Source: Cantharellus purpuraceus
Lineage: Eukaryota; Basidiomycota; Agaricomycetes; Cantharellales; Hydnaceae
Assembly: GCA_025174535.1 (NCBI GenBank)
Contig: JALBUN010000004.1
Span: 248,001 to 312,000, forward strand
DNA: 64,000 nt
Direction: 5' to 3'
Shown: one piece after another, positions 1 to 12,200 of the stretch
How positions within the stretch are numbered: position 1 is the first letter of the stretch
How the letters are laid out: the number at the start of each line of letters is the position of its first letter
Notes under the pieces: generated by a model
What the model was told of the DNA's origin: nothing
Seen by the model: the letters and a program-made list of their open reading frames with translations, nothing else
The model's database searches: none
Made by a program: the position numbers and the translations under genes

Positions 1-1222
1 GTGAGTTTACGGCCGTTTCAGCGACGTAAGGTTCCGGGGTCGATCAATACTTCATGATCCTCTGTAATCTACAGACTCGACTTCCTAAGCAAATATGCCT
101 ACCCACGTCTCTTTTCGCCTCTTCTGCTCATTTCCGTTCGTCTTCACCATGCTCTTCCGACGCGTACACCTGGTGAGCAAACAAAAACGCCTTCTGTATT
201 AGGTGTACTTACATGGGCGGGGCCAGTTAGTGGTGAAACAGGTGTATCCTTGCGCACATAGACCAGGAACGCAAATCATTTCCAGCGGTCACAAGTATTC
301 ATTGAGTGCTGAGTATATACGCGATAATGCGTGCAGCCATGTTTCAGATCTAGATGTCTGTCAGTTGGGTGATGGCTGGGAAGTAACTCCTCAAGCGGAT
401 GCAAAGGGAAGTGTTCAGTATTGCCTTGAATGCTCTTAGTTTCTACGGAAGCCAGCAGATTATGGGTTCAATACTTGACAGAGGACAAAACGGAATTGAC
501 CTATGTTCAAGATGAACATGAAAACTGTCGGCTTGCGGCTTGAAAGCCGGCTAGGAGCCGAGCCGAGCCAAGTGTTACTGGCTCGGCTTGACTGGATATA
601 GTTCGGCGGGGGTTACTTGCGGCTTGGCTCGGCCAGGAACCAAAGCCGAGCCGCGGCAACACTAGACTGATATTATTACCTTGACAATTTCATTATGCGC
701 CAATGAAGATGGACAACCGACGAGTGTGTCACGCCGCATCACGTCACGTCACACTCAGCACTCTGGTCAACACTGAACTTTGGCAATATTCACCGTGTCG
801 CATAAGCTACCTGCTGCATCTGACTAAAGATTTGCAGGCAGCGAATACTGGGATTCCACCCAACTAGACCGGTTATGAGAAGATTATCAGGGCCCTTCCC
901 TGACCTTCAACGTTCAACCCTTCACGTGCCAGAAACTAAAAATAATGGTCAGATATGTTCTGAAATGCATGTACTTGGGTCGAATATAGCTATGGGGAAA
1001 CGAAGTATGCCTCATGAAAGACGATTACATAAACACAGATTATATATCCCAACGAAGAAATAAATGATTTTCGCTTGACGCAAGGAACTTTGTAGTGATG
1101 AGGTTCATTATCTCCATATCCCAACAAAATTCAAATGTAGATGACCATGATATCTGGGAGTTGCCCTCGCAGAAGACTCTCCTCGGTAAGGTCGCACGCG
1201 CACTGTTTCGCTGATCACGGTT
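1..1222. other. Intergenic, no recognised gene
   Basis: Several short open frames occur on both strands, but none matches a family I recognise and none has convincing exon-intron structure. The stretch lies downstream of the bestrophin gene, which ends at 1223 on the minus strand. The only notable content is the GC-rich repeat cluster at about 528-658, listed separately. Confidence 0.5.
528..658. repeat. GC-rich gccgagcc / ggctcggc inverted-repeat cluster
   Basis: About 130 bases contain several copies of gccgagcc in both orientations, interspersed with ggcttgcggctt-like units, so the segment can fold on itself. It is much more GC- and CpG-rich than its surroundings. It could be a small foldback element or a local expansion. 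No flanking target duplication was identified. Confidence 0.5.
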
Positions 1223-3505
1223 TCACGAGTCACGAGTTACCTCCTCCACTTTCTTCCAGCTCTTCAGAAGCGTCCGTCTGACGTGGTCCATACCATGCGG
1301 CTGTGCGTGGTATTCGTGGTTTACATCAGATATGATCTCTTCGGCACTTTTGTCTTCTCCCGGTGCGAAAGGTTTGTTGAAGGAACTGAAGATGTATGCT
1401 TGCGGTTCGAGTATCGGATGCTTTTCGGATGATATTGTCAAATGAGCAATCAAGTGCTGAATACCATAAGATGAGGAAACATACCGCGGTGATTTCGTGC
1501 AGCTCCCTCTGGATCGCCAGGCAGAATGAGTCCATGTCTGTAATTGAATTTGTCATCTAATCTTTTGAGTGAGGAAAAGGAAATAAACGAACCTAGATCG
1601 TTCTCATCGTAGTTAAAAGGGTTTTCACTAAAAAAAACATGATTTACAGTTGAGTAAACGACACAAATTCAAAGGCCAATTGGGGGTATACTCACATCTC
1701 CTGACCGATCTCAAGGAATCCCAAAAGAAGGAAAGAAGCGAAGCAAGAAGCGCTATTGACGAAACAATGAATCACAAATGACAAAAGCCACTAGCTGGAT
1801 GCATACGGGATGGTAAACCAATGCATCGCTTGCACAATTTGAAACTGAGGATGTTCAGTCAGTCGTCAGTTTGATAGACAATGAGAAGAGCGACACACAG
1901 GCAAGAACAAGAGATACAACCTGTACATGGTTCACCAATGATCAGCGCCCCGAACCAGCAAAAACCGTGAGATAGCTGCTGTCTGTAAAACTCACCACAA
2001 TGACATACGCAGATGAGCCTGCGATGATTACAACAGTTAGAGATGACGCAGATAAGGTGCAACCCGTAAAACTTACCTGATACGCAAAAGGAATGGGAGT
2101 ATTGCGCACACGATCCAGATTAGTGACAGTGTCCTGAAGGGAAGACAGGTTGGCGACTAATCCGGACGCGATTGACGCGGTCACGTAATTTTTCTTGAGC
2201 AAGAATTGCAAATACGAGTGCAAAAACATGGTTATCTCTAGGGGAATATTGGTCTCTATGGCTAGCGGGTCCTGCTTCTTGCTTGAGATTCCTTCGCTAC
2301 CTATCTCTTCTGGCTCAAGAGTGTATGTTCCGCGTTTCTTGAACATACGGCGGTATACCCACCTTGGACCCGCGATGATTGGCTTGATGACGATTAAAAA
2401 TGGGACATATTCATAGATCGTCGGCTGGGGAGGGTTGCGTGCTCCGCGAAGTGGAACGTCGGAATAGATGCGTGGTAGAGCTTTCTCAGGGTCAAAACTG
2501 TTGTTACGGGATTTATAATTCTTTTTTGACGTGAGTGTGTTGGAAGGTGACGTTGTAGGAGATGCGCGCGCGCTTTGCGAGAGTGTGTCATGTTGAATCC
2601 ATATTGGAAGGACGTCACTAGCCGTAGGTACGGAGGACGGGTGCACGGTGTGTCGTGGTAAGAAGCTGATGAGTGGAAAAAGATCCGCGTAATAAATCCC
2701 TAGTTCACCACGAAGGAAATGCTGCAACACAGTGAGTTATAAAATAGAAGAACAGAATGGTAACTCGCCTTGACTGAAACAGAGTATGCTTGGATCTAGG
2801 GGTGTAATGATTAATATAGATAGCTACTCGACAATGCTCAAGCATACGAGATTGATCATGCTACGTTTCTCTATGATGGCCTTGAGCCTTTCGGCTCTCT
2901 CATGATCTTGTTCAGCTTGACTATCGGGTTTAGAAGGAACTCTGTTGATTTCGACATGCACCCAAAGCTATTCAGACACGTTGAATATAAGCCTATCAGT
3001 CGAATGCTGAATTCGATTCTGTCCTGTTACTTACCATCTGAGCAAGATTCCTCGAAGCAATGGAAATGCTTGTCCACAGTTTCCGTCCTTCCTGGTATCT
3101 CTCATATGCGGATGATGTCCGGAAACTGATCTAGATACGATTAGATGTCAACGACTACGGCAAGGCATATTGGTATCAATAACAAGAGTACTCACCACCA
3201 GACCCAAGACGGTACCGAGAACGGTAAGTAATGCATTGTTGAGTGCTAGGTTATGGGACGTTAACTCAGACACCGCCGCAACCACTAATTCAATAATTCA
3301 ATTGGCTAGGTTGAACCCCAGCGCTTGCAGACATGCTCACTTGTTGCTATCAACGTGAAGAGCAGAGTCTCCGGCCATATATCTGTGTGGTAGTTGAATG
3401 ATCAATGAACAGGTACATAAGGAAAAGGTACATACCGTTAATGACCGTCGCATTGAACTTTTGAACGGTCCATGAACTCGTGAGAAGCGAGGCAGACGTA
3501 ACCAT
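1223..3505 (-). CDS. Bestrophin-family (UPF0187) anion channel
   Basis: Predicted membrane protein of the fungal bestrophin family, probably a chloride/anion channel. I reconstructed 14 exons on the minus strand: 3505-3436, 3382-3341, 3284-3196, 3130-3035, 2967-2848, 2795-2769, 2721-2077, 2018-1996, 1920-1899, 1844-1807, 1752-1696, 1627-1593, 1537-1485 and 1456-1223. They total 1551 nt, an exact 516 codons plus stop. Family hallmarks are visible: SFRTSSAYERYQEGR near residue 69, NIPLEITMFLHSYLQFLLKK in the long exon 7, the EIENPFNYDENDL motif near residue 408, and DSFCLAIQRELHEITA after it. Exon 7 carries a long Ser/Thr-rich insertion in the cytosolic loop. Several exons are only 22-42 nt. 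The intron after exon 6 uses a GC donor (AAG|GCGAGT). The ATG at 3505 is chosen because the family-like sequence starts shortly after it. No stops or frameshifts were seen. Confidence 0.9.
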
Positions 3506-5523
3506 GTTGGATGTAGCAGGTCGAAGGGGCGAAGGATTGAGGACTGGCACTGCCAGACGAAAGGGATCCACGAGGAGAAAGCGAACGGAGAGAGTGTGGG
3601 AGGGATCTAGGGTTGAGTAATTTTGCAAGCACCCTCTAATTAGAAATTTAGGCCGCGGGTGAGCGCTTAGCTCTACAGCGCTGGAATCAAGTTCCCCGCA
3701 TTTCTCGGTTCTCCCGTGTTAATCCATCAAAGGATTAATAGGTATCAATTTGTGATTATATCCAAGATCAGATCATATTCACACCCTGCTCCGTCTCATA
3801 CTGTCCTCCATATCCTACTCGCTGTCCTGGTGCTTCTGACTGGCATGCAATAGCATGCCAAGGAAATGTGAACATGTGACAGGTGCTAGCGCTGATAGCT
3901 GGGTCGGTCGTGTCTTCCGCGTTGCGTCCCTGCTTATCCAACGTGCCCAAACCTCGTGGCCAGCGTCCGTTTGATGTATACGATAGATATTCGAAGTTTG
4001 TCTACAGTCTTTACCTGTTCCTGAAGCCTAAAAGGACAAGGTCGTCATTCACTATCGCTCAGTGATATTTGCGTTTCATGCCGGCGGGCTGAGCATTCCC
4101 GAATGATTGTCGGTGGGATACCTCACTGATGCGGCAAACAACCATCATCCGCACGATGACAGTTAGGTAGCAAGTTTGCTTGCGCTTAAGAATATAAGTG
4201 GATGGACCCAGCCAAAGACTTTCAGCAACTCTACAATCCAACTGAGTCAAATTCACGGTATAGCAGCCTCAAAAAAGATGCACCAGCAGATGGGTCATAC
4301 ATATCGATTTGTCGTAGCGACACTTCATCGTTCACGTATGCGATCTTTGATGGGCACGTCAAGTCTTGTGCCGCGAAAAGTTGCCATAACATGTGTAACT
4401 TCATAAGAATATATATAACAATCAACCATCATGAGCTCGGGATCAATTTTTGTTATTATGGCGTTCGGACCTCTCTTGTCACCGGTTACTCGGGTTTCTG
4501 GCCTGCAAGTTCCTAATAAGTACGTCTCATCGTTACGAAAGGTTGCGTGATTGAACCTTGCTGTGTCTTCTTCGAGATATTCTCCACGCACTCAGCACTC
4601 AACAACAATCTAGACTTCGGCACTGCGATGAGCGCGTATACAACAGAGTGGGCGGTGCAAATTTTAACGGGTCCACCTCATCATACGCTGTGGCTCCAGT
4701 CTAGTCAGTAGTGATAGGACGCAACGTTTTGAAAAAAAATTAAGCGATCGAATGGGGTACGCTGGCCTTTCCATGGGGTAAGTGCACATGACTTGATGTC
4801 CGGTAAACTCACACTTTAACGCCTTCTGACCCTGAACCCTTCTCTCCTGACGAAGTGGTGTAAGGTGGAGTTGAGATCAAACGGTCAGCGGGGGGAGTGA
4901 CGTGAACCTATAGGGTCCACAACTTAGTGCCTGGGAAGGTTTCCACCTTGAGGACAGTTGGCGGCTGTGAAGTCATTTCACACCTCTTGCGGCACGAGAC
5001 TCCATGACTTGCCAGAATGATCTGCCGTCAGCCAAAGGCCATATATTCCAGACTGCCAGCTGCCCATTCGCGGGTGGTCTCAGCTTCTGTATTTAATCGG
5101 CACGTTTGCTACTAGGGACTGAATCGCACGATTTCCCGGCGACATATAACAATACTGCAACTCGAGGTCGTACCGCCATTAGAGAACGACTCGGACACGA
5201 TTTATTTTGATTTAACGACTATTTTCTCGTCGCACACCATCTCTCCGAAATGATGGCAAGTTTACTCCATTCGGTCCATGACTCCTCAACAGCGACCGTA
5301 ATAGTTGCATGACATGATATAGGTATGGAATGGGGTTGCCTGATGGTTAAGCATATTCAAGTTGAGAAATTCTATTTGAGCTTTGCTTTACACGAGACTA
5401 AGTTTATATTGATTAGCAATAGTCTAACTTATCTGCAATTGAGGTCAATAGCCTAGTTACAGTTCACTTTGATCCACGAGAGATTACTAGCAAGCTTCAC
5501 TGCGCCACAACCTCGAATAGGAG
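3506..5523. other. Intergenic; no convincing gene
   Basis: About 2 kb separating the bestrophin promoter side from the methyltransferase cluster. A 104-codon frame at 4202-4516 (+) starts just after an AATATAAG sequence, and opposing frames at 4059-4591 (-) look moderately protein-like, but I recognise no domain in either. Around 5213-5247 the sequence resembles the stretch just upstream of the intact methyltransferase at 6393-6427. This suggests that the promoter of the first, dead copy was separated from its coding part by about 270 bases. Confidence 0.4.
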
Positions 5524-6160
5524 ATGTCTCAGGAAGCAGTTGTCTAATACTCACGGTCATCATGCGTTGGTGCTGCCTTCATACATCTTGCGCACCGCCG
5601 CTAATTCAGCTGCGCCTCTGCTTTTGCATGAAGATGAGATGTTGGATATATGCTGTGATCTTAGCATGATTCCAGCAGATCTAGCCGCGCTTGTTCCCGA
5701 CGGGCAGGTAATATGCCCTCGAAGTTCTCGACCAGGCTCGCACTTTGACTGCCAAAAGCTAGTGTCCATTGTGGGTGATGTCCATTCCCTCGATTCGACG
5801 TCGTACACACGTATCGGGTGCTTCAGCACATTGGGAATCCCGTACAAGCACTGCGCGAAATGCGCCGCGCCACTAAACCCAGCGGTATTGTCGCCGCCGG
5901 GACGGCCACAACCTGGTTCCCGGAGTCTAAAGGCATGTCCGACTAGATGGATCTTTATCAATGCGTTGCACGCTCCAATGGAGGCGAACCCAACGCCGAA
6001 CGTAGGTTGCACGCGTGGGCGCGCGAGGCTAGGATAGACCCCAGTCGCATCACTATTACAGCTAGCACGTGGTTATTCTAGCTAGGAGAATCTCGCTTGG
6101 TGGAGACAGCCCAGAGTCTGACCTTTCTGTGCCGCACGGCGAGATCCTTTGTATGTCTGA
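5524..6160 (+). pseudogene. Decayed SAM-dependent methyltransferase, first of three tandem copies
   Basis: This stretch aligns from the start codon (ATGTCTCAGGAAGCAG) to the stop-proximal HGEIL region with the intact copies at 6435-7250 and 7845-8660. It is only 637 nt against 816 nt. One extra A shortly after the start shifts the frame, the glycine-rich SAM motif is damaged (LDIGCGPG reads as LDICCDLS), and internal segments are missing. The 3' flank (gttttgcaagtcgcctc) is shared with the second copy, so the duplication unit included downstream DNA. It cannot encode a working enzyme. Confidence 0.9.
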
Positions 6161-6434
6161 GGGTAGTTTTGCAAGTCGCCTCACGGAAAATCAAAGGGCA
6201 GCATGCTATCGGCACCTGAAGAGGTTTATCTGACAACATTTTATCCCGCAGAGTCGAATCTTCTCGAGTGCGGCGATGTTGACCAGTACCAGGTTTTTAT
6301 CTCCGCTTCAAAATCATTTACAGGGAGGGAGTGGCTCTTCATGACTCATTTGATTTTCTTTTGTCCATCAATTTTGGGCCTTGGCATCTCTTCTAACGAC
6401 CCACTTTTCATCGCACACCATCTCACATGCGAAG

Positions 6435-7250
6435 ATGCCACAGGGACCAGCAGTCTATACTCACGGTCACCATGAGTCGGTGCTACGCTCGCACACCTGG
6501 CGCACCGCCGCCAATTCAGCCGCGTATCTGCTGGATTCTCTTCGCATGAATATGAAGATATTGGACATAGGTTGTGGTCCTGGCACAATTACAGCGGATC
6601 TAGCCGCGCTAGTCTCCGACGGGCATGTAATTGGCCTTGAATATGCACCTGAAGTCCTTGACCAAGCTCGTGCCACGGCTGCCAAGCGTGGGCTAAAGAA
6701 TATAGACTTCGTTGTCGGCGATGTCATGGCCCTCAATTATCCCGATGCTTTCTTCGATGTCGTGCACGCGCATCAGGTGCTACAGCACGTCAGGGACCCC
6801 GTTCAGGCCCTGCGTGAAATGCACCGCGTCACTAAACCTGGCGGCATTGTCGCCGCCCGGGACGCGGATTATGCGGCCATGACCTGGTTCCCAGAATCCA
6901 AAGGCATGTCCGACTGGATGGATCTTTATCAGCGCGTCGCACGCTCCAATGGAGGTGAACCCAACGCCGGACGTACCTTGCACGTGTGGGCACGCGAGGC
7001 AGGGATTAACCCTAGTCGCATCACTGTTACTGCTAGCACGTGGTGTTTTCGGAGCCAGAAGGATGTCGCTTGGTGGAGCGGCCTCTGGTCCGACCGTATT
7101 CTTGCTTCGTCATTCTCCCGAAGCGCGTTAGAAGGCGGACATGCTGCCATGACCGAACTGGAACATGTTTCACAGGCATGGCGAGTCTGGGGTGCAGATG
7201 AGGATGCCTGGTTTGCTGTGTTGCATGGCGAGATTCTCTGTCACGCCTAA
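6435..7250 (+). CDS. Class I SAM-dependent methyltransferase, copy 2
   Basis: Single-exon, 271-residue class I methyltransferase of the Methyltransf_11/25 (UbiE-like) kind. Motif I, LDIGCGPGT, lies at about residues 43-51. GLEYAPE follows as the acidic strand-2 motif, then FDVVHAHQVLQHV, then KPGGIVAARD before strand 5. The C-terminal half holds conserved Trp-rich segments (AWWSGLW) shared with copy 3. The substrate is unknown; similar fungal proteins are assigned only as small-molecule methyltransferases. An in-frame upstream TTG exists, but the first ATG gives exactly the same length as copy 3 and is preferred. The absence of introns contrasts with the intron-dense neighbours and may reflect a bacterial-type origin, which is inference. 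Confidence 0.88.
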   Translation: MPQGPAVYTHGHHESVLRSHTWRTAANSAAYLLDSLRMNMKILDIGCGPGTITADLAALVSDGHVIGLEYAPEVLDQARATAAKRGLKNIDFVVGDVMALNYPDAFFDVVHAHQVLQHVRDPVQALREMHRVTKPGGIVAARDADYAAMTWFPESKGMSDWMDLYQRVARSNGGEPNAGRTLHVWAREAGINPSRITVTASTWCFRSQKDVAWWSGLWSDRILASSFSRSALEGGHAAMTELEHVSQAWRVWGADEDAWFAVLHGEILCHA

Positions 7251-7844
7251 CGGTGGTTTTGCAAGTCGCCTCCTAGACAATAAAAGGACAGCAGTTACAT
7301 GTTATCGGATCCAAAATGAAAATGTTCTCAGTGTATGTAGAAGGAAGAGGGAGACACTGTCAAACAAATTATCTGAGTACCTGACAATACACCGCAAATG
7401 TTAAAACATGGTAGGTTTTTGAAACAAACATGTCGCCAATTTGATGATAAGTTATCTGCGAAAGAGTTCAGCCTGCGAGTATTCGTTGCTTTATCAACTT
7501 ATCCTTTGAACTGCGGACCTCCGCGCGTGCCAGGCTTGTAATATATATCTCAAAAGAAGAGCATTATGTGTAATGACGCAGTTAGGGAGTCTCCGTAAAC
7601 TAGTACCTAGTGTTCAATGGATCCTGCTCCCTAACTTGGTGAGATGTAGATGTTAAACCGTACATTGGGCTCAGTATCATACAACGAAGGTCAAACTGTC
7701 GAGACGCTAGCCTATGGTGAAGCGCTGTCTGAACCACGTTGCCATGTGAGTCACAATATCTGGAGAACCTCCTGAATGGCAACTAACTTGACAGTACGTC
7801 AACGGCAACGTAGTGCATCACGCTCTCTCTCTTACATGAGACTT
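7251..7844. other. Spacer between methyltransferase copies 2 and 3
   Basis: About 590 bases holding the 3' flank of copy 2 and the promoter region of copy 3. No further gene was recognised. An ATG at 7776 is in frame with copy 3 and would add 23 residues that have no counterpart in copies 1 or 2. Confidence 0.6.
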
Positions 7845-8660
7845 ATGTCCAAGGAAACAGCTGTTTACACATATGGTCACCATGATTCTTCGGTGCGAGC
7901 ACACACCTGGCGCACCGCTGCCAATTCTGCCGGTTATCTATTGGATTTTCTTCGCACGAACATGAAGATATTGGACATAGGCTGTGGCCCTGGCACAATT
8001 ACAGCAGATCTAGCCGCGCTAGTCCCCGACGGACATGTGGTCGGCCTCGAATATGCCCCCGAAGTTCTCGACAAGGCTCGCGCTTTGGCTGCCGAACGTG
8101 GACTGGAAAATATAGAATTCGTTGTGGGAGATGTCAATGCCCTCGATTATCCTGACGATTCGTTCGACGTCGTACACGCGCATCAGGTGCTCGTGCATGT
8201 CGGGAATCCCGTACAGGCCCTGCGCGAGATGCACCGCGTCACCAAACCCGGCGGCATTGTCGCTGCCCGAGATTCAGACTTCGCGGCCATGGCATGGTTC
8301 CCGGAGTCCAACGGCATGTCCGACTGGGCAGCTTTGCATCAACGTGTTGTACGCTCTAATGGAGGTGAGCCCAACGCCGGACGCAGGTTGCACGTGTGGG
8401 CACGTCAGGCTGGGCTCGAACCCGCGGGAATCACTACTACTGCCAGCGCGTGGTGCTACCACACCCCAGAGGAGCGCGCCTGGTGGAGTGGCCTATGGGC
8501 TGAACGTATTCTTGCCACGCCATTCGCTCAAAGCGCGGTGGAAGGCGGATATGCCACCGCGGCTGATCTAACACGAATTGCACAAGCATGGAAAGACTGG
8601 GGTATTGATGAAGATGGTTGGTTTTCTGTGCTGCATGGCGAGATTCTATGTTGTGTCTGA
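7845..8660 (+). CDS. Class I SAM-dependent methyltransferase, copy 3
   Basis: 271-residue paralogue of the product encoded at 6435-7250, with the same motif order: LDIGCGPGT, GLEYAPEVLDKA, DDSFDVVHAHQVL, KPGGIVAARD and C-terminal WWSGLW. The reading frame is clean and intronless. The start at 7845 (MSKETAVYTYGHH) is chosen over the upstream in-frame ATG at 7776 because it matches the start context of both other copies and gives an identical product length. It lies tail to tail with the proton-pump gene on the opposite strand. The two intact copies differ at many positions, so the duplication is not very recent and both appear to be under selection for an open frame. Confidence 0.88.
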   Translation: MSKETAVYTYGHHDSSVRAHTWRTAANSAGYLLDFLRTNMKILDIGCGPGTITADLAALVPDGHVVGLEYAPEVLDKARALAAERGLENIEFVVGDVNALDYPDDSFDVVHAHQVLVHVGNPVQALREMHRVTKPGGIVAARDSDFAAMAWFPESNGMSDWAALHQRVVRSNGGEPNAGRRLHVWARQAGLEPAGITTTASAWCYHTPEERAWWSGLWAERILATPFAQSAVEGGYATAADLTRIAQAWKDWGIDEDGWFSVLHGEILCCV

Positions 8661-9209
8661 TGGCCAGTTACACACCTGTTGTTGTCCAATCCCAGCTGCT
8701 GAAAAGCTTGTTACAGTAACCTAGGAATAGTGAAAGCATTAGGCTGAGGTGGCCCACTGAATATCCTGTGGCTCAACCGACGGACCTACATCCGAGTCGC
8801 AGCTCCTTGTAGAAACATTCACAAATGAGATCACTCCTTGAACTGTCCCATAGAATTCAAAATTCACCAAATGAGTTCGTTCCAGAAGAAACGCCAGTGC
8901 ATTACAGGATATTTCTTGTGAATATGTCTACTTGGTATCGGTGTTCACGCGACATCAAAGGTGTTTAGGTGTGTTGTAAGGCCGTACGGTATTCTCCAGA
9001 TGAGATTTCCTTTTCTGATAGTCAGGACACTGATTTATAGTACTCCATAGTTTATGCCCCACCCCAGAGTAGATACGTCAGACATGAAAAGCTGCCCCAT
9101 CGATCCTGTATCTACGGATTGACTTAGATTTAGATTAGAAAAGAAGTTATATTCAGAGCAACTCGAGGTAAACAGAAAGCATTACCACCGTTCATCGCGA
9201 GTACCTTTC
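8661..9209. other. Convergent intergenic region
   Basis: The shared 3' flank of methyltransferase copy 3 and the proton-pump gene. I see no gene, repeat or clear polyadenylation element that can be named with confidence. Confidence 0.5.
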
Positions 9210-12200
9210 TCAGGTATCCGACCCGGACTCAATTCCGGTGGCATCTCCAGCACCAGCATCTCTTGGAATTGCAATCTTTCCATGTTCGCGCTTATGCTGG
9301 AAATGATACAGGTCCGGGTGGCCGTCGAACCCAGATTCGTGAACAATGGTGAGGCGTTGGAGGTTGTGGAACATGTCTTCCACAACGGGGTGCTTCTCGC
9401 TGCGCTGTAGAGAGGGATAAGTATCGTGGAAGATCAAGGATAGCAGCGATGTAATACCAACCTTCTTCCTTCCGAGGTTATCCAGCCATGTCCAGCGGTT
9501 GAGCACGAGGTAGACCATTGAGATGACGATGAGAACACCAAAGCTGAAAGCCCAGACCTTCGTAACAGTGACAATATCAGTCCAGCTGTGACGGAGTATG
9601 TGTCAGATCGGTGTCAGTGCAAAGAAAGAAATGAGGGAGGCGAACCCGCTATGGCGGGCTGGTCCTGATAACCAGCCAAAGAGTGCAAAAAGGGTGGCTA
9701 GAATGTCGAGTCCGAGAATTGCACCCACAAGTTGCCACGAAGGCCATGTCCAACCCCCTGTTGTTTACATGAATATCCAGGTAAACCACTTGATCTTCAG
9801 GAGAAGGGTAAATGAATATTAACTAACCGCCAGCGACTCTTGTAAGGAAAATCAGCCAATTCTCGGTGAGCGCCACTTCCAAAAATAAGATCTCTTGAAC
9901 ACTGATAGAAGGTCAAAAAAATACCCATCCCATTTCACCATGCGACGGACCTTCCAAAATTTTGAATCACACCACCCCCGGGTATGAAAAGTGTACCACG
10001 GAGGACCCACGTTGCAGCGGCCAGGAGTATGCCTGTACGTCGATATGAACTGAGAAAACGAAAGCTCAGAAGAGCACGGCATACCGAGAATTACTGAGAT
10101 GAACCAGATCTTTGGGAGTTGCCACTCGACCGGTCGTGCTTGATAAGGAGCGTTGTCATAGGCAATTGCAATCGTTGCGAGATCCGCAAATATAGCAATG
10201 AAGACGATGAGTTCTACACGAATTGTTTCGTTCCGAATAAGCATTGATAGAGTCTAATCAGACAACACTACAGTTAGGCTAGCCTCAAAAAGGTAGGAAG
10301 GTACGCATACGAGATATATTTCCAAGTGAAGGCAAAGCGCTATGCGATACTGGATGTATGCCTTCATGCGGTGAAAGATTTGTCTTGAGACTTTAATAGC
10401 TGTGATAATGGTTGACAGCCCTGGATCGAGGAAAACAACATCTGCAGCACTACGAGCTGCGTCAGAAGCACCTTCTACAGCGATCCCACAATCTGCGGTG
10501 GCCAAAGATGGGGCATCATTGACACCTATATCTCTTCAGTCAATTAGAAAATGTTAGGTGTGGGTTTAACTATGTACCATCTCCGGTCATGGCGGTAAGA
10601 TGTCCACGAGACTGCAACATTTTAACAACCTGGTACTTGTGCTCGGGGAAAACCTCCGCAAAACCATCAGCTGCTTCAACAAAATCATGGATCTGATCGA
10701 CTGCCATCAGCTTCAGATGTGAGCAAATACTATGCCCTAGCTTACATCCGAGCCAGCCATACTGCCGCCAATTAGACGTTGAGAGTCGTACACTCTCGTA
10801 CCTAACCGGAGATGTCTAATGGAATATGCGATATAGGTAACAAACATAACGCACCGAGATTGAGCATACGACAAGTCTCCTTCGCTATAGCTACCGCATC
10901 CCCTGTAAGCATCTTTACTTTAATGCCAAGGTTTTGTGCTTCGGCGATCGTCTAAGTGGAGATGTGAGACATTGTCTCATAGCAACATCGCAGGACATAC
11001 TGCGGCAGTATCGCGACGCGGAGGGTCAAACATGGGAAGAAGACCAAGAACTTCCCAATCTTTCTGTCCTTCTTTGACAGCAACACCGAGTGAACGGAAG
11101 CCACGCCTTGCAAAGTTCCCGCTCATTTCTTTGTAAGTGTTGATAATTTTCTGAGGAGGATTGCACAATTTCAAAATTCTATTATGAGAGAGATGAGAGA
11201 CGCAAGGTTAGCCAGGGAAAAGGAACATATCACATACGCATTGGGGGCTCCTTTAGCGCAAGTAAAACGCTGGCCATGCTTTTGCACCTCAGCTGTAATA
11301 CGTTTGGACACAGGATCAAAAGGCGTGAATTTGACAGTTATCCAACCCTCCTTGAGCATGTCGCATGCCTTGGGATAGTTCTTCAAGCCAGTAATGGCGA
11401 CACGGTCTATCGGGTCTCTGTTGTGGTGTATCCATACAAGCAGCAATGCAGGTAGCAAGCGGACGCACAATGACTTGATATTATGGGAAGAGGCTAGAGC
11501 TGCAACGCACATCATCCTAGAGTGATGTGTGTGAGATTCAAGATGTGCAGATATGGAACGGTCACATACCAATTTACATCTACACATGATAAAACAAATG
11601 GCTCATGCAGTGACAGTTGATTTGCTGTGAGTGTGCCTGTTTTGTCACTACAGAGGATATCGACACCTAGGTCACGCGAACCTCAAGATGGCGATTACTA
11701 CATACCACTAACGACAAGCTTACCGGCCAGAGACTCTATGGCAGAGAGTTTTTGGACGATTGCTTTCTTTCTGGAAAGGTACGCAGCACCGACGGCCAGG
11801 GTTGTACTATAGTTCGATGAGAAATCTATTCCATTTTATGACACCCAGGTGGCCAACGCACGTTGTTACACATGGCAGACCAACAGGCACACCGATGATC
11901 TATTAGGGTGTCGTCTCAATCTGCTTACAACTATGGAGTCAGAGGCATACTTACCAAGAAGATAAGCGCGTACACCAACAAATTGTTACTTTGAGGTTTA
12001 GTGATACCGATGTTGCGGAAGAAACCGCCAATCCAAACGATGAAGATCCATAAAGTTACGAGGGCGAGCAATGTTGTTCCTATGGACGACATAATTCTTT
12101 CGAAGTGGCCCTTTTCTCTGCTGCCTGTTACCAAGGACGCTGTCCTTCCCACGAAGCTCTGCTTCGCAGTTGCAGTGACAACTGCGAAACACTTTCCGCG

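Noticed and set aside
203..439. 78-codon frame near the left edge
   Set aside because: No ATG context, splice structure or family resemblance supports it, and similar-length frames occur by chance throughout.
5560..6012. 150-codon frame antisense to the methyltransferase pseudogene
   Set aside because: It mirrors the GC-rich coding strand of the methyltransferase family. Equivalent antisense frames occur in the intact copies and look like shadows.
7776..7844. Upstream ATG (7776) as the start of methyltransferase copy 3
   Set aside because: The extra 23 residues have no counterpart in the other copies. The start at 7845 gives the same 271-residue length and matching start context.
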